Shown here: piece after piece, positions 1-13,400 of the stretch
Position numbering within the stretch: the stretch's first letter is position 1
Layout: every line of letters begins with the position of its first letter
Assembly: GCA_034336665.1 (NCBI GenBank)
Contig: JAPFBE010000013.1
Location: 18,765,056-18,829,055 of the forward strand
From: Luscinia megarhynchos
Taxonomy: Eukaryota > Chordata > Aves > Passeriformes > Turdidae
Length of the DNA: 64,000 nt
Reading direction: 5' to 3'
Program-made: the position numbers and the translations under genes
Notes under the pieces: model-generated
The model's input: only the letters and a program-made list of their open reading frames with translations
Database searches by the model: none
Told to the model about the DNA's origin: nothing

Positions 1-500
1 TCAGGTGACACAAATTTGGATGATCATTTGACACTCTTTAGGGCAGGGCTGCCATTCAGAGGCACCTCACCACACTGGAGGAATGGGCTGACAGGGATAT
101 AATGAAATTCAAGAAGTACAGCTGCAAAGTCCTGTATGGGGGTAACCCCTGCAGTGGTACAGGCTGGGGACTGACTGGTTGGGAGCAGCCCTGGTGAAAA
201 GAATTGGGGGATCTTGGTGGTCAGAAAGCTGCACAGGAGCCAGCAGTGGGCAGCGAGGCAGGTCAGCAGTGTCCTGGGCTGTACGAGCAGGAGCTTGGCC
301 AGGAGACTGAGGGAAGTCATTTTCCCTCACTACTCACCACTTGGTGAATTAGGCACCTAGACAGCATCCAGTGTTGGTCTCTTACCCCACCCCCAAATTC
401 AGGACAGACAACAATGAACTGGAGCAAGTCTAGAGAAAGGCAACCAAGATGGTCAGGGTTTGGAGCACCTGCCTTGTGAAGAAAGCCTCAGTGTTACAGA
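1..500 (+). mobile_element. CR1-type LINE fragment, RT 3' region (cut by window edge)
   Basis: The left edge reads like a decayed CR1 reverse-transcriptase coding region in sense orientation. Successive blocks recall CR1: GGTGACACAAATTTGG, GCTGCCATTCAGAGG, AATGGGCTGACAGG, GTACAGGCTGGGG, then GAGCAAGTCTAGAGAAAGGC followed by GGTTTGGAGCACCTGCC. The reading frame is broken many times, so it is non-functional. Identification is from memory of CR1 consensus sequence, not from alignment. The right boundary is approximate. Confidence 0.8.
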
Positions 501-3500
501 AGTACTGAATTCTAGAAAGTAGAGTTAATACTTCCTTTTTTTCTTCTTTTTTCATTTTTTTCTTCTTTTTCTTTTCTAAACAGCACATGTGAAAGAATGT
601 TCTTTGGCGTCTTTTTTTTGTGAAGGCCTTTAGAGGATGATATTTGCAAGAAAGAGTCCAATATTTGAGTCATCCATAAGAGAATGAAAATTATAATTAA
701 CATTTATATAGCATATTTTAGGAAAAAGAGACTCCACAAATAATTGACAAGCACTGCTGAAATGTAAGTATCAAGCAGAAATGTTTTGAGAAAAGACAGA
801 CCAAGTGCACTGTGAGTAAGTACTTGCTCTTGGAGAGCTCCACATGGCATTATTGTGGTTTTCAAAGTGAAGATAGGATTTTGTTTTTTAAGTTACTCTT
901 TGCATACTCTTTCTGCTTTAAATTATAGCAACAAGGAGTTGAGGCACCTTGGCTTTTGCTTGTCAAAATAATCAGGAATGATATGTAAATTAGGACTGAG
1001 CCTGAATGTCAACAAAAGCATATTTGTATTTGGAAAAAAAAAAAAAAGTTAAATCCTGTCTCTTCTTCTTCTTCCCATTCCCCCAACTTTTTCTTCCCAT
1101 TCTTTTGTTTTCTTTGTACTTGCTGGTCTGGGAACTATTAAAAAAGGACTAGAAAAGCTGTGCTTTGTGCCCAGATGTGCAGTGATACTATCTTGTTGGA
1201 ATCTCAGTTTTTGAGATCTAACCCACAGAGAATCAGTTGAAGTTGAGGTCAGCAGGTAACTTTTGAGTACTTGACTTTGTTACTTAAACATTAATTTGGT
1301 GCTGAAAAGGAGGAGTCACTAGAGGATCAGACGGTTTTTTTCTTGTTTAATGTTTGAGACTTTTCATCACTGCACTTAGCTCAATACTCTTGCCTTTTAT
1401 GTTAAAGGTGTAACCTCAAACTGTCATTAACTGGATCTTCTGTGTTTAATATTTTCCTTCTGAGGAGTCAAAGGATGGGTAATGTACTTCCAGGTTTGTG
1501 TGAATGAGAGAAACCTGAGGAATGTGCTGGGTTTGATAACTTTGTGAATGGAAATCAGATTCTCTCCCTGTTTCAATGTAGACTGTGAAGCAGGTCTCCA
1601 ACAAGAGGAGAAATTGGATACCTGAACAGCATTATGGAAGCATCCAGCAGTGCAGGATAGTGTTTGAAGTCCCAGGAACTCACTTATGTTCCCATGTTTA
1701 GTCTTGCATTGAAGTAGTCAGCATCCATTGAAATGGCAGGAGGATTTAGGAAAAACGAAAGCAGAGGCTTGCTATTTTTATTTGTTTGGTTGGCTGATTG
1801 GTTGGTTGGGTTTTTTTCATTTTTCATGTAGCAGAGGTTTCCTAGGAAATGTTAGCCCTGCAAGAAAAGAAATGGACAAAATCAGTGATTATCTATTTAT
1901 CATCTATGGATGGTGCAGATGAGGGGACCATATTAGAAAATTATAAAAGAATATTGTATAACTTTTTTTGTGCTCTTGAAATATGTTTAGTGGAAAGTTA
2001 CACTTGCATCTGCTTACACCAAAATTGTCCCTGATAAAGGATATCCTGCATAAGACACAAGAAAATGCATTTTGACATGAACTCTGGGAAGAGCTGTGTT
2101 CTACAGGATCAAAGGGAAAGGGACCTGCATAGTCTGCCAGAGCCCCAAGAGGAAGGTTAAATATCTATATGGAACACCTAAACAGAGAAGATAATGCACC
2201 AAGGAGAAAGAAGTAAGTGGCAGCACAGAAGCAAGTAGTTGTGAAAGCAGGGATGGGACTGTGTTTATCTGTGAGAGGGGTTGTGAGGTAGGCAAATAAT
2301 TAATATGTTTGTTTCACTGAGATTTTTCTGAGTAGAAGTTGTCCTTCATGCCTTTTTTTGGAAGGTGTTGTGTAATCTTTTGAAGAAAAACGAATTTGCC
2401 GTAAGACAAATAGGAGAGTCCAGTTTGCACTAATACAAAGACAGCTCTGTGTGACCATGGAGCAATTTTTCCCATTACTCCTCCCAAGAGACAGTTACAT
2501 CAAATGATTGATTTCTTATTTTTTAATTTCGGAGGCAAAAAATAGAATATGATTTCTGGAGCATTTTTGAAAATAGTTCTTCAACTTAAAAAAAAAGTTA
2601 AGGATGCCATGTTTGCTCTCTGTATCCATCTTTCTGCCATTTGACACTTTTTTGGTGTGGTGTTTTGTGAGATACTTGTCTAACTGTACAGCCTTTCAAA
2701 CATCTTTTCGTCTTGCTCAAATTGTACCTGTCTCATTTACCTGTTCAGAGTATTCACATTCAAGACCTGAATCCTCCCAAAATCCTTCAGGCAATAGTGT
2801 TTGGGGATTTTTTTGGGGGTCTGTCTCGAATATTGGCTTTCAAGTTGCTCTTCCCAGATTTGAGTTAGTGAATAATAAAACCATTTCCTTATGTCCAAAG
2901 TCAGATAGTATAATGAGTCTGGAATGTCCATATTGATTAGAAGAGCTTGAAATTCCTCAGGTTTGGCTCTAAGACAATGATTGCTGGTTACTATTGTGAA
3001 GTTCTTCCTGAATTATGGCAAACACGGTCTTTTTAAAAACATTATTAATCTGATCTTTAAGAAATGCTTCTGTATGCTTCAAGATACTACCTTTTTATTT
3101 TAAACTTGTTTCTAACCCACGTATGAGTGCTGTGATTTTCCCTGCTAATAAACACTATGGAAGCAGAACAATATCAGGTCCACTAAAGTGGGAAGTGGGA
3201 GCAGACTAAGCATACTGAAGAACTTCACATATTGTAAGCAAGAGTTATGTTTAGGTTTGGTTGATGATGATTCTTTCAGGTTTGGTTTTGGTTAGATTTT
3301 CTTTGGGGTTTTTTTTGTTTTGGTTTTTTTTTTTTTTTCTCCCTCAGGTTTCCTTGGTTTGTTGGGTTTTTCTTTGTTTGATTTTTTGGGTTTTATTTTT
3401 AGGGGGAGAGAGAGATATCACTACTTAGTTGAATATATTTAATGTCTTTGGAAACTTTTCCAGATACTGAGACTAAATTCTTCCTTACTGCTTCCTTTTA

Positions 3501-4199
3501 TTCTTCTTTGCCCTTTCCTTCCCATCTTCTCACTTGTGAGAGGGACCAAGTGCTGGGCTTACTTGGCTTGTTGTAATCATGGAGTGCAACAGCTTTTAAT
3601 GGAAAAATGGAACTTCTTTTCTAATTCAGGTTATGTAACTGGTGAGAAGATCACCCTGGAATGAGAAGTGTTTCTTTATTACTTTCAATGTGCATTGTAC
3701 CCATTAACTCACCAGACACTTATGAAAGGGAAAATTATAAAGTATTTTTAAATTGCCAACACTAGATACAAGTGAAAAAATGACATTCAGATTTTTCAAG
3801 TCCAGTTCTTTTGCTGGATAAATATTTACAATTCTTGTTTATAATGTCATGTCAAATTAAACTAGTATTTATTTTGCCTGGATGAAAGCCACAAGTAGCC
3901 TGAATTAACCTTAAGAAAAATGTTGAAATTGCAAAAATACTGAGGTCAATATAGCAAACAGTTCTCTGAGTACTGCATATGCTGTTTTTGCAGTTCAAGT
4001 CCAGCTCTCTTGGATAAAACAGCCAAAATGTCTCTCAGATCAGTTTTCCATTAATAGAAAGTTTGATATTCATGATTTTATTTTCATAAAATGTAAGTAA
4101 TAAAATGGTAATGTCCTACCCTTAGTGGTAGAAAAGATCTTGTAACAAATCCCAGAAGATTATTGAAGGGGGAGCCTGATAATACTTTTTTTTGCTAAT
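501..4199. other. upstream intergenic DNA
   Basis: No gene seen. AT-rich sequence with T-rich runs (530-575), an A14 run near 1033-1046, CTT-repeat pyrimidine sequence near 1060, a short TTGG-type repeat near 1783-1810, and the T/G-rich block listed separately. Open frames here are under 111 codons and unrecognised. Confidence 0.6.
3279..3402 (+). repeat. T/G-rich low-complexity tract
   Basis: About 120 nt of almost only T and G (GGTTTGGTTTTGG-like units, T16 run near 3326-3338) on the + strand. Compare similar tracts at 13884-13920 and 36123-36218. Confidence 0.8.
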
Positions 4200-4378
4200 T
4201 CTCGTTTTGCAGTGGGAGTGAATGATGTCATCCTGTCTCCTCCCACTGTGTAAGCTAAGCTTGTGTCAAAGTGTTGCTGCCTCTTGTCACAGAGAGAACG
4301 GTTCACTTAAATGCAGCTGCAGTACTTCTGTGTGATACCTGTCAGAGCCATTCCCAGAGCGAGGTTGGGTTTGTGACC
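4200..4378 (+). promoter_or_regulatory. putative ABI3BP proximal promoter / 5'UTR
   Basis: Sequence directly upstream of the start codon. Seen: a perfect 9-bp inverted repeat, CAGTGGGAG at 4210-4218 and CTCCCACTG at 4240-4248. The 21-nt spacer contains TGATGTCA (4223-4230), a one-base variant of the CRE/ATF octamer. A CAGCTG E-box at 4314-4319 lies within a TGCAGCTGCA palindrome. An in-frame TAA lies at 4256-4258. CpG dinucleotides are rare, so this is not a CpG-island promoter. No clear TATA box. The transcription start cannot be placed, and an upstream noncoding exon is possible because CTCTTGTCACAG at 4281-4292 resembles a splice acceptor. Confidence 0.4.
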
Positions 4379-4457
4379 ATGATGTCAAGATTTGTCTGTC
4401 TTCTTTTCTGTGGATATATTGCACTAAACCTGGGAAATACTCAGAAATTGCCAAGAG
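4379..4457 (+). CDS. ABI3BP: ABI3BP exon 1: signal peptide
   Basis: Encodes residues 1-26 plus the first base of codon 27. Two ATGs in tandem (4379, 4382) open the frame. The first sits in a good context, ACC before ATG with A at -3. An in-frame TAA at 4256-4258, with no ATG between it and 4379, fixes the start. The protein begins MMSR, then a hydrophobic core with two cysteines (FVCLLFC) running to LNLG, then NTQKLPR. This is a typical secretory signal, with likely cleavage near G19/N20, matching the mammalian position by inference. The -3 residue for that site would be Asn, which is not ideal, so cleavage could shift. The exon ends AGAG followed by GCAAGT, a GC-type donor. The only nearby GT donor (4462) would put exon 2 out of frame and lead quickly to a stop. 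Phase 1 exit. Confidence 0.9.
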
Positions 4458-7400
4458 GCAAGTAGCTATGAACAACTTTCTGGGGGTTTGTTTGTTTTTC
4501 TGCTGTGGGGCTTTGGGGTTTTTAATGCCTGTGTTTTGTTATGGAAATTTGCTTTCAGCATGTTAGGAATGATTAAAGGTAATAGAAAAGATTAAAGAAG
4601 GTCAGGGAAAAGGGCAAAGTCCAGGTATAACAGAGCCTTCAAGCTCTTGAATAAAATAAGCTAAAAAGTTTTCATGATATCTTGTGACTCTAGTGAGAAG
4701 TATCATGACACAAGGTTACTGTATTTAATGATTTTATAGTGATTTGGACAGCAGTGTGCAGGTCTGTGGTTTGATACCTTAAAGACAATGTGATTTGGAA
4801 GCACCCTGTGTCGCTGATGGAAGACTTCAGTTCCGTCTTTGAAAGAACTTGTATACTTTCCCTTTATATCTATCCTTAACAATGCAGTAGGAATTGACCA
4901 GTGTAGGTCAGGTTGCATGCATTTTGAGGGAGAGAAATATGAGTGATTAAAACTTATACAGGAAGAAAAAGCTCTCCAAACCCGTGTGAATATTTGTTTA
5001 ACTATTCCTTTCTCCCAGAGTCTGGAAGTACAGTAGATTTGCAAAGCTGGCAGTGATCTCTTCTTCTCCTTGGTAATACGACACATGCAACATTGGCATT
5101 TTAATAGTATTTTATTGCTTACTGCAGGAAGAGCAGTCATAGCATAAAATTAAAAGAATATTTCTCTATCTGGATGGTAAAACACTTCGTAGTGCCTTGG
5201 CATTAAAGCAGCAATTTCACAACTGTTTCTGTACTGCACGTATTGCTCTCACTTTGTGGAAGTGCTTGCCTGAGTCCACTGTGCTTTGTAATGCATTTTA
5301 CATCTGCAATCTCCTGCAGCCACTGACATTTAAAGGAACCTGTGATTTAGTTATGAGAATGTTTATTAGTAAATAAGCACTTTGAGGGCTTCCTAGGAGA
5401 TTCTTTTTCATAGAAGGGAAACTTAAAGGTATTTTGGGGAGTTGAGGTGATTTTTCACCCCCACCCCTCCTTAAAGCACACTTTTTTTTTTTTTTTTCAG
5501 AATTTCATTATTTTTCTTTCTTCCCTATGATGGTGATCTTTTGAAATTATCTTTCTTTTACTCTCATCATCTGGAGCCAATGTGGAGTTTCCTGCTAACT
5601 AGTAGCAGTGGGACAGTGTGTAGTCTGCAAGTAACAGATATGCAGTTCAAGTCAAGCTAACTCTAAGACTTTAGTTTCGTCAAAAAATAACTTAAAAGAG
5701 GATTATGTTGACCAGAGAGAAATCTTGCATGTATTACCTACACTGAGGGAAGGAACTTTTCCAATGCTTGTCTTTTTAAAATGGTTTCACTGGACTTTCT
5801 GCACACCACTGTAGAATAGTGGCTCTAGGTTTATGCTAACTGTGAAATTCAGACAAAGCTTCTAATCCACTGCAAGATTAACTCTGGCATGCATTTTTTC
5901 TGTCCTAAAATAACATTGAAGAAATGAAGTTCTGTTTGCCAAATGCATAAAGCTGCAGGTGGAAACTTCATTTCTTTTCAGTGAAATAGCTTTTTTTAAG
6001 ATTCTCCCCTTGCTGTGTGGAAACATCAGCCTAATTCTTTTGTTTGTAGCTGCCTCTCCAGTTACTATTTGCAAAGAATTGCATTGAAAAAGCAAGTGTA
6101 TTAGTACTTGGCTGCTATCTGGAAATGCTGAAAGGATTGTCTTCTACAGCATTGTCTTGTTTGATAGGGACTACAGACATTTTTATTTTTTTTTTTTTGT
6201 AAGCAAAAAGTATATGTGGATCTTAAAGGGTTTTAAAAATGAAAATATGTACTGGTAATATTCTTTTAAGAGGGCTTCTCTGCCTTGCTGTGCAAGCTTA
6301 AATTCCATTGAATTTCTGTGCTCTTTAAGTCCCAGAGCATGTAGCTGAGGCTTCAGAGTCACTCATGCTTTCCACTTTTGGAATAGTGGAATCAAGTTCA
6401 TAACTTGAAGGAGAGCAATCTAGCCAAACTCGCTTTCTGGTGGTGCAGGAACTTGTGGGAACAGGTTATCAGAGTAAATCTTGCCCTTCTTAACAGCACT
6501 TTGCAAATCTAGTGCTCGAATCTTCTCTCCCAGAGGTGAAACACACTGACCCTATGTCTCATGGACTGGGATTTCCTTTCACTGGTACAAGGTGGAAGGA
6601 ACATCTTGCCTCCTGCAGCTGCAAAGGAACAGAGCCAGTACAGTGACTTCCAGAGCTGTTTGAGAGACATTTGTGCAAATGTGCTGGTCAGGAGGCTGGA
6701 ACACAAGCTGCACCCTTTTCCCATATATTTTTGTACTTTCAACTCCACACACACATGTGTTTTACTAGGATGAAAAAGAAAATATTATTGCTGTTCTCAA
6801 AAGAGCATTCTTTATTAACGTTTTTTCGTTCATTATTTTGATTTCAAGGGTTAAGGTATTGTTGGGGGAATGATAATAGTAAGTGAAGACAATATAATTG
6901 GGAAAGGAAGGAAGGCTAGTGGGTATTGTGTTTTAGTATGAAGGCAGTGGTTTTTTTACAATTAGGCTTGTATTTCATCTGGGAGATCAGCTGCTAAGAA
7001 AATTCTGCAGTCAATGCCTTTGGGTACTGTGAGAGGGACCACAGAAGAGCAGTGAGAGATGATGGTACCATTACAGATGACATTTCATCCAGTACTTCAG
7101 TGGCTGTCTGTTCAACTTTGTCTAGCTCCTGAAGTTTTCTTCTAATTAGAAATTTTCCACTTATTTTTGTCTCTTTCACTATGCCATTATGCCAATGCCA
7201 TCCAACATACATGATTCTAAAGTTCAGCATTGGGTGGAAAAATGTTCTAATTTTTACAGTTCTGCATAACAGAAAAGTTCCATTCTTAAAGAATTCAGTA
7301 TTGTCTTTTTAGACAGGAATTAAGTCCAGACAAAAAGTCTTGTCTTTAGAGAATGAGTTGGTAAGCAGAGCATCCCAGATCTGAGACCAAGATGAGAAAG

Positions 7401-10400
7401 CAAAGCCACAGAATCCAGAATAAACAAGCTACAGGACATAATCCACAGGATTGTACTGCCTTATAAACCGTGTTTCACTGTCATCTTCCAGTTGGACCTG
7501 ATACAGTTGTTGAAGGAACAGTTGAAGAATAAGTTCTCAGTGTTTGGTAAAACAGCATTTCATGGTTTTGATTTTGTCACTTGACTTTCCAGTTACAGCA
7601 CAGATGTACATGGAAATGTGTTTTTCACTACAGTCTGTTTCTGATAGCTTTTGTCTATCTTTTTGTTCTGTTTTACTTCGTTGGAGCTGAAAAGAATTTG
7701 GTTGATCCGTTCTTATAAAATCTCAGTTTTAGGAAGTTACTAATTCCGAAAGAGTCTGAATGTTTTCCTGGTTTGTTTTCAGGGGATTTTTTGAAGTGTT
7801 TCTGACCACTGTGGTTTTCCTACTATTTGAATTAGTCATCAGGTACAGTGGAATTCAGGTCCATTCTTTTTCCACTTTCCAGGACTCAGGCCTATCCTCC
7901 TCTGCTGTCCAGGAAGGGCTCAGGAAATCCTAATTCAGCTTTCCCCTGGTTGTTGTCTTCTTAGGGAAAAAGAATATGGACTTGACATTTCTTAGGGAAC
8001 CATGTGAAAAATCCTGATTTACACAGACTCCTGTTGGGAAAACCAGATCCATAACTTCCTTATATCTACACTTGTCAGCAGTGGGGATAAGTGGGAAAAA
8101 GAATTGTTTTGCACTGAGGATTTCTTTCTTTGTTTGGAAGTACTGAATATGTTTAGTCTGATATTGTAGATAGCTACTTGCTAATATTTGTGCTTAAAGT
8201 AATTATAACTGACATCCCTTTGAGAGTGAATGCTCTATTTACAGTAGACTCCCAAACTTTGACATTTGAGAAAAGGAATAGACTAATTTTATTCCTAGCT
8301 AAGCTTGCTGGCTATGCTATGTTACGTAATACATCTTACTAAGCAGAGCATGTGTTTTCATTTACTAGTGTCAAGCAGTTAAAACAATGTAGAGTTATTT
8401 CAATGTATCACAGATATTATATTGCAATAGCCAAACCTTAAGCTTTTGTGCTGCTCTCTTCCTTCCTGCCAGAAGTACCCTTTGGTAACTATTAGGTGGT
8501 GGGGCAAAATTTGTAGGACAGGGAGAAGTCTCCTGGAAGTTGTGGGGTTTTGACTGTGCAATGAAACTGGCATATCAAAATATCAAAAAAGGACTGAAAT
8601 GACATGTGGTTTATATATTACTGTCCCCATGGTTTGCAAAACATCTTTCTGGGAGCTATTTTTGAAAATACACAATGCATTAACCTTTGAAAAACATTCC
8701 TACAAAGAAGGGTCAGTTTGAACTGAATTATTTAACTTCATTTTTTGTTGTGTCTGGAAAAAGAAGTGCAAAATTAATTCAGAATTTTTTGTGAAATATT
8801 TTTTCTTCTTTTTGATGGCACATAAGTGACAAGTCAACAGGAAATTTAAAAGGGATCCTTTATTTGGTGTAATAGAGTGACAAGGGTTTTCAGTCAGTAG
8901 ATATGTCATGGCAAATTTGGCTCATTCTTGCCGCAAGTGAAAACAGCCCATAAGAATGTAACAATTAGAGCAGTTCATTTAATCAAATAAAGTTATCATG
9001 CAGACAGTTGTGTCCTAGGCTTGCACATAAACATATCAAAACTCAGTACTGAGTGTCAGGCTTCCAAATTCAAAGATAATCTGTAATACCAGAATTCCAT
9101 TTTTATATTGGCACATGCAGTGGTGCAACATTGTGATGATACATATGGGCGGATTCTGCCAGAATTACATTCCACTGCATATGAATGCCTCCAAAATGAT
9201 CTCACTGCTGGGTAATCTATATAGCCTTCCACCTCTTCATTTTAATTTTGTGTCCCAAGTATCTCTTTTTGAACCTTATTTTCCAGCCATCCTTTTATAT
9301 AATCCTTTGGATCTAGGTGTTCCAGAAGGACAAGCTACATAATTCACTTGAGGGGAGAGCTGTAGGCTAAATCCTGCTGCTGCTGTGGGGCCAGATCTAC
9401 TGATGGTATGGTCTGTGTATCTCTTGGCTGATGATAACAGTCCATGGACAATGGGTTTGGGGCTTCTTTGGGCTCCCCAGGTGTGCTCTACACACTGCAT
9501 GTGGAAACAACAACCTCTCTCTGCTCCAGGGGGAAAAAGTGGCTAGCAGTGACCTGCCATAGTCAGAGCTGTGCAGGCAGATCCAAGTGGATTTATTTTC
9601 CTTGGGGAAATTCAAGTGCAGACTTGAAATTGTTTGTGAGCAAGACAGATTTGTTGCTGTGGAGCGTTCTTGACTGCTGCCTCTTACAGAAGATGGTTGG
9701 AGTCCTGCTGACTGGCATGGTGAGTCTTGGTGGGAACAGAGGAAGATATTTGTGTCCTGAACAGCCTGCAGCCTAAAATAGGTGCCATTAGCAGAACAGC
9801 CCAGTCTGCAGTGTCTTCCCAAGTGGAAAAGGGCAGCTGGAAACAGGCCAGATAATCAGACTTTCTTCTCAGGCCTTAGCTCAAATGGTCTTAAAAATTG
9901 TTTTTTCTATAATACAGGACAACATGTATGTAATGCTAGTTTGCTTTGTGAGATACATATTTGCTTTATTGTGCTGTGAGAATAGTGTTTGTGAAGGTGA
10001 CTACTGGCAGCATCATGGATTAAATGAAACATTTTGTGTGAGCAAGGCCTGGGCCAACTTTTCCAGCACTGCCATCCCTCCAAACCCAACAATCATGACG
10101 TTTTACTCTGGCTTTATCAACTCCAAACCTCCCACCTTGAGCAAACCAATGTGTGTCATACCAAGGTGAAGAAAAAACAGGTCAAGTTTTAAGCCACCAA
10201 GCGAATTTCTACTGTTCATGAAGTGGTGATGGTAGTTATGGTCAACAAAAATGGAATGTTTTTGCTTCACTGAAGTGATGCCACCAAAGCATGCAGGTAT
10301 CCAGGCAGGGTTAGAGAAGGATGGCTGCACTAAGAATATCAACACAGAGTCTTCACTGATTCAGAGCTCCTGAAATAAATGCTGGTAAAGTGTTGAGGGT

Positions 10401-13400
10401 CTAGTATGAAGATTCTAGACCTAAAGGCAGGGATGTAAGGAGTGCTTTTTTATGAGAGGAAAACTACTTTGAACTAACATGCCATCAGGGCTCCATGAGA
10501 ATAAATCCACTTTGATAAAACCCAGCTTTATGAAGTGCCTAAATCTCTGCATGTGATTTGATTTTTATTTGTTTTGTGTGTGTATGAGGTGTGCTAAGGA
10601 TATGTATTGTAAAAGAAATTGTAATTCTATAGTCTTTCTCAAGCTAAAGAGTTGATGGCAAAATCGGTTCTCAAAGTATGAGGGAATTAATTTTTAGTGC
10701 TAAGGTTTTGTAATATTCTTAAAATCTGCTCAGGAATAGCACCATTCAATAAAGTGAGGAAAAGATTCTTTCCAATCACCTGCATTTGTGGCATTAGTTT
10801 TTGAATCTATAAATGGCCACAGAGTGCTTGATATGAGTTTACATAATTAATACTTTGGGAACCTGGCCAATTTTAAAGGACTGACTGTATGTGGGATAAC
10901 ATTATTTTTAAACTCACATTTGGAAAAGACATTTCTTCTTTTGCCAGCTGCTTGCAATATCTGCTTTATATTAATTATTCACTTTAATTTTTCTTTCTGT
11001 GATGTAAAAGTCTGGAGTAGTTTTAGAATACATAAAATTATGGTTGGTTCAAAAATACAAATATGTACACTTGAAATGTCCCAGAAGGTAGTTTTCTGAC
11101 TTCGAAGATAAAATATTTTCTGGCAGTTTAGATTACCTCATTACCACAGTTCAAGCCTATACATGAACAAAAAAAATGCACACTGAGGAAATTACAAGAC
11201 TTTCAGACCTTATCACTCATCACTTTCCTTTTTGAAATCTCAGTGTATCTGTACAACATGCACAAACACACTGAAAACAAAGGCATGGGGTGCAATAGTC
11301 TGAAAGCTGATAAGAAATTGAACTTTGGGATACAAATAGTAGAAAGAAAACTCTACTTGTCTGACCTGAACATTTTGGCAGAGTTCCATTCTGTGGCTCA
11401 CACAAATGCTGAAGTAGTTGGATTAAATGGCAGGGCAGAGTTTTTATTTATAGCACAGTGTGCAGCTTGTTTCACCGCCAGGGAAATGGCTGCAGTCAGG
11501 CTTAAGAGCCATGAATTTCCTTAGTTTGATGAAGAGCTGACTCAGGTAAAAGTGGTGAGGCTTCATATTCAGCTTGAGTCAATAGATCTCCTTCCTTTGT
11601 CATAAAGCTAATTAAGAGGCATTTACTGTGTGAGCATGATTATGAAATTGCCCCACAGTGACATCTTGCCATTTGCTACCTTACAGATGAGGGCCAGCTT
11701 TTAACTATGATCTGACTAGCACCAATACTGCATCTCTTCAGCATTCCTTCCTGCTCTTTGGGTTAGTTATGAGGAACACAAAAACTGGCAATTCTAATAG
11801 AAATGTTGTCTTCTTGCTTGTGTTGGTTATTCAGTGCTCCTTAGTAGCTGATACATCTGACATGACTTGGTATTATGGAGTAGGAGTTAATTTATGTATT
11901 TTGTTAATCAAGTCTGTATAGACATTATTAACATTTTAAAAAAATATTAAAATACTAATTATGCAATTAATTTTAGCTGAAGAACTTCTTTTGAATTGTT
12001 GGCAGATTTGGGGTTTTTTTCTCCAATGGAAAATCTGTACTCAGCTTGCACACAAGTAAGCAAGTCATGAGTGTGATTTCATATAGACTCTCCAGTAGCT
12101 GAGGCATGCAGGTGCACACACAAAAGACAGTGTGGGATCTTAACTCATTTTTGGTAAAGGCATTACATCAAAAATTATGTGTTTTACTCTTTCACACTTT
12201 TATCAGTCGTCTGTACTCACAATTTTGGTAACATGGTCAAATAGCAGTTGATAAAAGCATTAGTGTGTTGTCAATGTACAGCCATGAATTCTTAGAAAGC
12301 AGCTTCTCAGTAATATAACTAACATATGTTTACTGTGTTCTCTTTCCACTCAGATATACTTACAGCAATTAGCAAGGGAGATCATATGCTATTATTATAT
12401 TTATTTGAAGGCACTGTGAGGTTGCTCATAGTATTAAGGATGTAGAAAAGTTACATATAGGGAATAGATAATCACATTTATACCCTGTTGGAACTTCAGG
12501 CATTGTAAATAATTTTTTCCATGACCTGTCCCTTCTGGATTTTTTTCCAATAATTTGTTTTTGTAGTATTGAAACACTTGTCAGTTGTCAAAAAGAAAAC
12601 TGGCACAGTGAAGACCATCTCATTTTAAAACTCTGAAGTCATGAAGCATTATTTATGTGCTTAATACACTCTTAAATCAGAGAGCATTCCTTGGGAATTA
12701 ATGTAATCTGCTGCACACTGGGTTACAAGATCAGTAACGAGAGAGACACAGCTTCCTACATACCATAAATTCTCCATGAGCATTTGGATAAATGCCTGAG
12801 AGAAGTACAAGTGAAAATGCAAAGTCAGGCCTACAAAGATTGCTTAGCTGATGGTTTTGTGCATAGATGCACATGTCCCTATCTCACCCCAAAATTTCCA
12901 TAAGGCTTCCTTTTGTGTAGCTGACAGTATTCTTTATTGGCATTTTTCTTTCAATGAAACATCAGCTAGAGAATTTATTTTTAAAATAAGTAAGTATAGA
13001 CATAGAAAGACAGATTGGAAAGAGAGGTTTTTTCCTGCAGCTTTCTTTCATTTCTGTAGATAAAAGGCAACATGGTGAAAATAGAGCAGGTGATGTACCA
13101 AATAAGGAGTTTGGAAATACAGTCAGAGAACATAAATTCTCTGCCATGTCATGGGTAGGAAGGGAAATATGTGGGAGAAAAGATGAAACACCTTCAGTAT
13201 CAAAAATAAGTATTTGTCTTATCTTAGTACTCGCCTAATCATAGACATAGCTTTTATTTTACATGTTGTATACTTACCAGGCTTGGTGTCCATTATTTTC
13301 TGTAATCCACTGATTTAGAACCATTTACTTCACATTTTAGTTGTTTTAGGGTGAGATAACAGTGCTTCTGCTTCACAGTGTGTTCATAGAGCTGAAAAAG

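Noticed and set aside
4271..4378. Possible 36-residue N-terminal extension of ABI3BP
   Set aside because: The extended frame starts with GTG, not ATG, and no in-frame ATG lies between the upstream stop and 4379.
4703..5140. 145-codon antisense open frame just after exon 1
   Set aside because: No recognisable motif, no splice partners, no polyadenylation context. Length is within chance for 64 kb read in six frames.
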